Shown here piece after piece: positions 57,323 through 64,000 of a DNA stretch of 64,000 nt. The first letter of the stretch is position 1, and each line of letters begins with the position of its first letter. Both the position numbers and the translations under genes were made by a program. Below the pieces are notes generated by a model that was not told the origin of the DNA, ran no database searches, and saw only the letters and a program-made list of their open reading frames with translations. The stretch is from Enoplolaimus lenunculus (lineage: Eukaryota; Nematoda; Enoplea; Enoplida; Thoracostomopsidae). The DNA is taken from the NCBI GenBank assembly GCA_030248215.1, contig JASANG010001269.1:20001-84000 (forward strand), written 5' to 3'.

Positions 57323-60300
57323 GTATGTAGGCATTCATTGCTTGATTATTAATTCATTCGTATTCGCTTATTCAATTTTGGCCGACGGCCGCCGAAAAAT
57401 GGTCTGGTTTTGGATTTTCCGCCCAAAAATGGTCTGGTTTTTTAGTTTTTTTTTTGCATATTTGAGCTTCTTGTGCTTGGCTGCCCATGATCATTTGACA
57501 TCCAAATTTGAATTGTAAAAAAATTCGACCTTTTGAGGCCCTAATGTCCCGTATTTGAGACCGAAGAAAATTTTTTTGTCAATTTGTGTTTCATTGTGGG
57601 GTGCGATGCAATAACAGGCAACTTTGTAACCGGTAGAATATGTGTAAACGAAGCAGTAGCAGTAAAGCAAACTCAATTAAAAAACGACGATTAACACTAA
57701 ACACCGCTGAACCTCGGTGTGATATAGTGGATTAAAGCTTGTTTTTCAAACCGAATCCGAACTTTTGTTGTGATATCTGTCTGATATAGTAAACAACGCA
57801 ACGCTGTAGTGTAGTGTTATTGTTTGGACTTTTCTTTCGCAGTTTTCTAGTTTCACGAATAATGGCAGTAAACCACACGTTATATTATGCCCGGTAAAAA
57901 TTTTTGAGCGTTCATTTAAGTGTTATCATCAGTTAGCAATTGATTTTCAATTAAAATAAAGGTTGATGCTTATATATTGGCTCGAAAGGTATCAGACCTT
58001 TTGCCAAGCGGTAATGGTTACGGCTTATATATGCGCATACGTATAATTATGCATAAACAGTAGGTATAGAATACATTCTGTATAGTTTAGCGGGAATATC
58101 GGTGTCGGTGTCGATGTACTTGCCGTTAGGCGAGATCTAACGCTTGATGGACGCCTCTAGTCAAAGTTTCAAATATGCAGTACCGTTAGGCCGTTCACGT
58201 GTGTTTGCGTACAGTACCGGACACGACATTAAAATAGTCAAAATGTATATTTGTAGCGCCAACATAACTTAACTTTCACTTTTGATTGATGTACGATTTG
58301 TTCAGGGTGCAACCGGAATTCCGGTTTCGGTTCCGGCATTTTTTCACCTTCCGGTTCCGGTAAATTTTTACCGGATTTAAAAATTCCGGTGTTATAATTA
58401 GCCCGTTTTCTTAACTTTGCTAATTTTTAAGAATCTCTTTTGAAAGCCACTTGTACTCCAAATATAAGCCTTTGATGGTAAATTTCACTTCAATCGACGA
58501 CGAAAATCTAAAATACAACAAATAAAATAAATACCTATGTTCGACTAAGGTTGTTTCACAAATAATAGAGCAAAAAATACGATTAAAATGAAATTTTTGG
58601 TTAAATGCATTTTTCACTTTCCGGTTCCGGTTCCGGTAAAATTTTCAAATTCCGGTTCCGGTAAATTGTAATTCCGGTTGCACCCTGGATTTGTTGTGTC
58701 TAATTTTCCCGTTGAATTGCGCAATCTAAAAACACTAAACACACATATAGTAGTTATATACAACAATGTTTGGCAATTGGCCGGAAGCGGAGTCAGATAT
58801 ATTTTAAGTGCGCAATGTTTGTGGTATATAATTTTGAGTGTTGTATAAACGGTTTTTAGTATTGTGTTTCTTGTTACGGTGTAACCAAAACTTGTGCATT
58901 TCCAGCAGAAATATTGACCAACGTTTAGACATTTTTAGCTGTTCATTTAGCGCATTTGGCGAAAGTAATTTGATATGATCGTAGTCATACACACATGCCT
59001 CTTGTCCAAAACAAAAAAATCTCGATTAAGTCCATGATCCTATACTACATTATGTCGGCCAGCATGCGTTTGAAGTTTCGATTTGTATAGGATTCGAAAT
59101 TTCGCTGTGTTACTATTACTTGACCTTTGATGGGTTGGGCGTGGTAGGTATGGTATATACGTGTTTCTATAGGCGTATCATTTTATTTATGTTTCAGATC
59201 AACGTTCAAGTGAGCACAATGGAGTCAGTGCTAGAGTTTGCGATTCAAACGAATACGTTAGGAAAACAATTGTTTGATCAGGTAAAATTATCGCATTTTT
59301 TCAGTTTGTTATTACTAATATTATTTAATGTACGAAAAATAACCGCGAGCATAAATAAGAAATCGATATTTTATGTAAAATGAATTCCTGGTGTTGGCCT
59401 TGGGTCGGCAGGTTTGTTCAGAACTTTGGTACTATAGCATAGTCAGAAATTCACTTGTTGTTTTATGATTAATTTTATAGGTTGTGAAAACAATTGGACT
59501 ACGAGAAGTATGGTATTTTGGATTGCAGTATGTTGATAACCGAGATACAATTGCTTGGCTCAAATTGAACAAAAAGGTACGTAGCTTGCCTTGTCACGAT
59601 ATTTTAAGTTATTGTTTAACTCGGACCGTTTGTGCATTTTTGACTTTTTCAAGTAGTGATAAATGTCATTTTATGGTCTTGTATAATATTCTTAAGCGGT
59701 GAAAATGTATTTTTAATTGTCTAAAACATTGTTATTTATGTATTTGGTTCATTGGTGAAGTGGCATTTCATAGCCGGATTTTGATCCTTGGATGCAGTAG
59801 TCATAAAAAGACTCGGTATATAATGTAACGACTAACCGCTTCTAACTTAAATTATTAGTCTGAATGTAGTGCCGTTGGATATTCGGCTCCGAAAAACGTG
59901 ATATATTTAGTTCGGGTTTTTACATTTTGCTATAGCACAGGTCAATACCAATTTGCAGCATTTTGGTTGCGTTGTTCTTCAATGTAATATACTTTTACGG
60001 CAAGCAAACAGTGAAACTTTGTCTCCGTTATCAATATAAAGCAAAGCTATTACTTTCTTGTTATGACAATGGCTAACATTTGGCGTTTCTTTGTTTTTGC
60101 TCGAAAATTAGGCGACTTAGTTATTACTTAAGTCAGGGTACAATTGGAATTCCGATTCCGATTGCGCAATCAATCGGAATTTCCACATTTTAATTTTAGG
60201 CCTACTTGCTGTGATATGTTGTATTAAAATTCTACATCATTTTTCTATCAAATTGTTTTCGATAATTTAACTTATCAATAATTGGTTGTAGTTTATCTTT

Positions 60301-63300
60301 ACAGCGCCAAAATATGATTTGTTGCCAGCCACCTGACAACCTAAATCAATATTATACTTGTTAATACAAATTGTCCCTATAGTCACAAAACTGTGGTTCC
60401 GATTCAGGTGTAAATTTGATGTTCCGATGCCAGTACGTATAATCCAGTCCCGCTTTGCAGCCTGACTTAAGTATAACTTAAGTTTAAGTAAGATTTCAGA
60501 AACCCAGCCAATGTGTGTTTTGCATATTTTTAATCACATTTAGGTTACATCTCAAGATTTAAAGAAAGAGCAACCGTACAAGTTTAGATTTTTAGCAAAA
60601 TTCTATCCTGAAGACGTTTCTGAAGAATTAATACAAGAAACTACAAAGGTAACTTTTAGGTGTAATGTCGTGTTTTGTATTTTGTTTTGCTAGCAACTAT
60701 TGTATATATCTCATACATAAAGTGTGATTCGTGACAACCCAAACAACGCTGTGACAAAAATAAAATTAAGCTGTTAATTTTCATATTACAACAGAAACTC
60801 TGGCTTGGAACCATTTTTACTCTACGCTTAGGTTAACGCAGTTAAACTTGTATACCCTGTTGTCGCCCAAAAACTAACATTAGGCGGTAGCAGGATGCAA
60901 CTGGACCGTGTAATAAAATTCTTTGTAGTCGTTCATTATCAAGTGAATATTTCTATAAGAATTCACTATTTATGTTACTCAATGTGTGTAAAAACTGATT
61001 GCTGTTTTTTATTTAGCTGGGCTTTGTGTAGCTGGCTAAAATAAACTCCACTATTTGTTTTAGCGGCTGTTTTTCTTACAAGTGCGAGAAGACATACTTG
61101 CGGACAATATCTACTGCCCATGGGATACATGTGTATTGTTGGCTGCATATTCGTTACAAGCTCGTTACGGTGATTATAACCCTAAACGACAATCAGAAGG
61201 GTATTTGGCAGATGAAAAACTACTGCCTGATAGGTTGGTTGTGTGATAATTATTAATTAGCAATAATTGTTCAATTTCACTTGCTTTGCAGGCATAATAT
61301 ATAAGTGCGTCTGATCAGGAAACTGTGATGTCTTTTCCTTTTTGTGCCATTATATTCTTCTTAGTTATATTATTTTAAATAACTTATTTGCAGGGTGTGC
61401 CAGCAGTTTCCGTTTACAAATCAAGAATGGGAAAACCGTATCACAAAATTTTACAGTGAACATTACGGCATGACGCGGTAAGCTTACTTTTGACTGTCAC
61501 GTTGTTCGTTTCCGGAACAGAGCCTTACGTGGACAGATTATGACCCAGGATGTTAGCTTAATAGCGGTATAATAAGGTTTAGAAACTAAAACTAGACTGT
61601 GAAGCTATTGCGAAAGTTTCTTTGGAGCATATCGAGTTTTTTACTCTCTTTGTTTGGGTTTTGCTTGAAATGCTAAAGCTCATTTTGTCCTTATTAGTAA
61701 GACTTATAAAAAATGTAACCAACTAAACATGGTTATAAAGGGGTGATGAGGAGACAGGATTTTAAATGGGACTTACGTTCAATAAATATTTCGAAATCGA
61801 AAGGGTTGTGTATGTTGGTCCTTGAACTTCTGTTCAAAAATCATAAAGGTTTTTATTCCTTGGATCTTCTGGCCATGCCCTTAAACATATTGATCTATGA
61901 TGTTTTGTATTATGTATAAATGCATATAATTTTGACAATAAAATGCTACAAGATCTTGTCTGAAATGCACAGGATATGCTGTAGCGCTGTAGTTTGCAAT
62001 TCTGTTACACAGTTTACTTTAACTTTGCTTAATACACTATATTTCAGCCAAGATAAGGACGGCAATAAGTTTGTTTTAAGTTGTAAATCTGTTTGCTTTT
62101 CTGAATAATTATTGCCGTTACGTATCTTACGTATTAAAACACAGTAATTACAAGGGTGATGACGCCAGGGAGCGTCAAGTGAATTAAAATAATGATATAA
62201 CAAATTCTAAATATTCTCGACATAACTTACGATCGGATGCAAAAGCAATGTATTTGAGGTGAATCACAGTTTTGTAAGGAAATTGAGATCTTTATGTAGA
62301 TCACTATATACAAAATTTAGCAATGTTGAAAAATTATTAGTAACCTATTCAACAGGTGCTTAGCAGGGAGAATACTGCGCGATATTTTGGCACAAAAATG
62401 TATATCTGAAATTGATGATGGGCAGGGTTAGTATTCTCAGTTGTGTGTAGCACGTATAACCAGTTAATGATAAGTCTAATATATTTGAATACAAAAGCGG
62501 AACTGATATCTGTTCAGAATAGCATAAGCCAATAAGTAACCGGACAGAATGACAGATTGGCTTGCAACATACATCATTAGTTTGTTAGTCACGTTTAGAT
62601 TAGCTTGCTTGTTTTTGTTGAGCGTTTACTAACGCTGTTTTTGTTGTTTTAGAGAAGAAGCGATGCTTGAGTATCTGAAGATTTGCCAAGATCTCGAAAT
62701 GTATGGCGTCAATTATTACGATATACGCAACAAAAAAGGAACAGAGCTGGTTAGATGATTGAAGTTTTTTATTAAACATTACAGTCAAAGTTCTAACCAA
62801 ACTGGGTTTTTCGGGATCTAACGAAGAAGCTAGAAATTATGTGTTGGGCCTGGTAGAGACGGCTTTAGAACACTAACTGACTTGCTCTTTTTACCCTTCT
62901 ATTAATCAGGGTGTAAACGGATAGTAATAATAAAGGAATGGGAGATACATATGTTTAAGTAGAAGAGTTCAGTGATGTTTGATGTTTTGCCGATTGAGGT
63001 AGGAAACGGATATTATTTTCAGGGATGTTCCGATTTATCGGAATCGATATGGGTAATAATCGGCACTTGTCGTGAGTGACGATATCGGTGTCAGCGTTGC
63101 AAAAAATAATTGCCGATACTTTGCTTATACTTTTTGCACTTAACATTGAGCTGGAATGCTTTGCACTTGCTGGCTTTAGCAACATCTCTAATCATAAAAA
63201 TATGGTGAATCTTATTGGCATCTGTTCGGCATCGATTGTATATCATTATGCACTCTGCGATTAATAGAAATTAGAAATATAATTCCAATTGCATACTTTC

Positions 63301-64000
63301 GATAGACAGATATCGTTTGGAATGAGAATAAATAGGTATGGCTGGGAGAAAACATATGAACAAAAATAATACGATGATGATGTCTATAGACAGGCTTTAG
63401 CTCCAGAACACATCTCTGTTTTATAGGACAACAAAAATGTAAACAATTCATCTATTTACTAAAATTTTGCGTTTTGAAGAACAGCACAAATTAAAACAAT
63501 CCACCTTTTTACCGTTTTGGTTAATTTGCATACGCACATAAAAATAATTGGCTATATAAAAATCTGCTATAACGCTGGCCAAAAGACGTATGTGAGCCGT
63601 TCCAGCTAATATATAAATTAAGACTAAATAAAGTGTATATAATATTTCAGTACCTTGGTGTTGACGCCCTTGGGTTGAACATTTACGAGCAAAAAGATAA
63701 ACTGACACCTAAAATTGGATTTCCGTGGAGCGAAATTCGTAACATTTCATTCAACGACAAAAAGTTTGTCATCAAACCAATGGATAAAAAGTCACCGGTA
63801 CGTGAGTATTGAAAACATCAGGTTATTGCAATGAAAATACTTGATTGCTTGTACCCGTTCTTCCAGTGCGTTAACGAACAAGCTTCTATAGGTGAATTTG
63901 CGGGGTCATTCGTGAATTATGAGTGTAGAATAACTCTAGACAATGAGCATGCTTTATGGTTTATTATACAAACAAAGAATAACTTGGTCGTTTTAAAAAT
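57206..64000 (+). CDS. ERM-family (ezrin/radixin/moesin-like) gene, 5' part
   Basis: Nine exons follow: 57206-57322, 59198-59281, 59481-59576, 60544-60648, 61064-61233, 61394-61477, 62653-62749, 63651-63797 and 63867 to the window edge. They encode an N-terminal FERM domain. ERM proteins link membrane phosphoinositides and receptors to cortical actin through a C-terminal actin-binding tail, which lies beyond this window. Signature stretches seen are [64 protein letters not shown] and [17 protein letters not shown]. Basic residues linked to phosphoinositide binding in moesin (the WLKLNKK and [13 protein letters not shown] clusters) are kept. The [13 protein letters not shown] lobe is ERM-type rather than merlin-type. 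Lineage-specific changes include YCPWDT where ERMs usually have YCPPET. Introns 1 and 3 contain mobile elements. Confidence 0.9.
58303..58687. mobile_element. CAGGGTGCAACCGG hAT-like element, intact copy 2
   Basis: It has the same ends as copy 1 and about 90 percent or more identity by eye. GATTTGTT at 58295-58302 and 58688-58695 is a perfect 8-bp target duplication. It lies in intron 1 of the ERM gene. Confidence 0.95.
59198..59281 (+). CDS. ERM exon 2 (FERM lobe F1 start)
   Basis: GTTTCAG| precedes 28 codons, [18 protein letters not shown]...GKQLFDQ, followed by |GTAAAA. This is the first beta-hairpin and helix of the ubiquitin-like F1 lobe, in phase 0 at both ends. No gaps appear relative to the family. 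Confidence 0.92.
59481..59576 (+). CDS. ERM exon 3 (FERM lobe F1)
   Basis: TTTATAG| precedes 32 codons, [20 protein letters not shown] then [12 protein letters not shown], followed by |GTACGT. The RDTIA segment replaces the usual KGxxT of ERM proteins. Lys residues of the WLKLNKK patch, which bind phosphoinositide in moesin, are present. Confidence 0.93.
60035..60510. mobile_element. Truncated ACTTAAGT-rich element in ERM intron 3
   Basis: CTATTACTTTCTTGTTATGA then CAATGGCT matches 21651-21976, and the right end is AGATTTCAGAAACCCAGCC. It is split by the 60134-60464 insertion and lacks its left end. Confidence 0.78.
60134..60464. mobile_element. CAGGGTACAATTGG element nested in the ACTTAAGT element
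   Basis: It begins CAGGGTACAATTGGAATTCC and ends GTCCCGCTTTGCAGCCTG. ACTTAAGT at 60126-60133 and 60465-60472 is a perfect 8-bp duplication. Because ACTTAAGT is also a recurrent word of the host element, the duplication is slightly less decisive than in unique DNA. Confidence 0.82.
60544..60648 (+). CDS. ERM exon 4 (end of F1, start of F2)
   Basis: CATTTAG| precedes 35 codons, [20 protein letters not shown] then [15 protein letters not shown], followed by |GTAACT. The FYPEDV(S/A)EELIQ motif is diagnostic of ERM and merlin FERM domains. The intron before it carries a nested mobile element. Confidence 0.93.
61064..61233 (+). CDS. ERM exon 5 (FERM lobe F2)
   Basis: TTGTTTTAG| precedes [40 protein letters not shown] and a segment ending LADEKLLPD plus AG of a split Arg codon, followed by |GTTGGT. 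This is the acyl-CoA-binding-protein-like F2 lobe. IYCPW replaces the very conserved IYCPP, and KRQSEGY replaces the usual VHKxGY. Confidence 0.93.
61394..61477 (+). CDS. ERM exon 6 (FERM lobe F2)
   Basis: TTTGCAG| precedes [20 protein letters not shown] then SEHYGMT plus a split Arg codon, followed by |GTAAGC. It corresponds to the QHKLxxxQWEERIxxWxxEHRGM helix region of ERM proteins but is one of the more diverged segments. Confidence 0.9.
62653..62749 (+). CDS. ERM exon 7 (end of F2, start of F3)
   Basis: TTGTTTTAG| precedes [20 protein letters not shown] then [12 protein letters not shown], followed by |GTTAGA. This is one of the best-conserved FERM stretches. The usual Ala of LKIAQDLEMYG is Cys here. 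Confidence 0.94.
62909..63250. mobile_element. Fragments of two CAGGG-end elements in ERM intron 7
   Basis: CAGGGTGTAAACGGATAGTA at 62909, with GGAAACGGATATT near 63003, is a shortened relative of 12046-12400. CAGGGATGTTCCGATTTATC at 63022 starts a second repeat with GCCGATACT and GGCATCTGTTCGGCATCGAT, similar to 48525. Confidence 0.6.
63651..63797 (+). CDS. ERM exon 8 (FERM lobe F3, PH-like)
   Basis: ATATTTCAG| precedes [39 protein letters not shown] and [10 protein letters not shown], followed by |GTACGT. The sequence is nearly identical to the ERM consensus. The paired lysines of this lobe contribute to phosphoinositide binding in moesin. Confidence 0.95.
63867..64000 (+). CDS. ERM exon 9, diverged end of F3 (runs off window)
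   Basis: After a 69-bp intron (63798-63866, GTACGT...TTCCAG, containing a stop) the frame stays open to the window edge in the correct phase. It reads [14 protein letters not shown] and then [13 protein letters not shown] followed by about 18 more residues. ERM proteins have [31 protein letters not shown] split here as strands of F3. The FV-x-Y-x-x-R-(I/L) pattern, the hydrophobic spacing and the overall length align, but the usual KRILALC and HELYMRR motifs are gone and about 14 residues are inserted. It may be a truly diverged exon or an open intron stretch; the standard exon could lie beyond the window. Confidence 0.5.

Overview
The window is animal nuclear DNA: AT-rich, with spliceosomal introns, almost no coding sequence between two gene fragments, and very many short mobile elements. 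Two points hint at a nematode or relative. The hexamer TTAGGC (read as CCTAAG on the + strand), which is the nematode telomere unit, recurs inside interspersed repeats. The ERM protein also reads closest, from memory, to nematode ERM-1. This placement is an inference, about even odds.

Two host genes are supported. On the minus strand, 10061 down to 335 holds a six-exon gene for an 838-residue protein with six C2H2 zinc fingers, arranged two plus four, and long Gln/Ala/Asn-rich spacers. All splice sites and phases agree. On the plus strand, 57206 to the window end holds the first nine exons of an ezrin/radixin/moesin (ERM) family gene. The FERM domain is well conserved until its last lobe, where the final visible exon is strongly diverged. 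The gene runs off the window.

The 47 kb between them shows no host gene. It is a dense bed of non-autonomous terminal-inverted-repeat elements. Three families look like hAT relatives because copies are flanked by 8-bp target duplications: CAGGGTG(C/T)AACCGG elements, CAGTGGCGGATCC elements, and a very abundant C(A/G)GGCCCGTAGCC family with at least fifteen full or partial copies. Others are a TGTCGTAGGCC family, ACTTAAGT-rich elements, GAGTC-rich foldbacks and a long hairpin at 30.4-30.7 kb. Insertions are nested in several places. No transposase for any of these families was found here.

Several families carry a tandem array between their ends: 21-bp and 40-bp GGCGCC-rich units (1.4 and 7.1 kb), 29-bp units (5.1 kb) and TTAGGC-type arrays (27.7, 29.3, 44.2 kb and others). 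Element-borne minisatellites, including telomere-like ones, are the most unusual feature of the window.

The only mobile-element coding remains are a 5'-truncated, broken LINE reverse transcriptase (about 49.2-51.3 kb, minus) and a decayed transposase-like gene right next to it (51.3-52.2 kb, plus).
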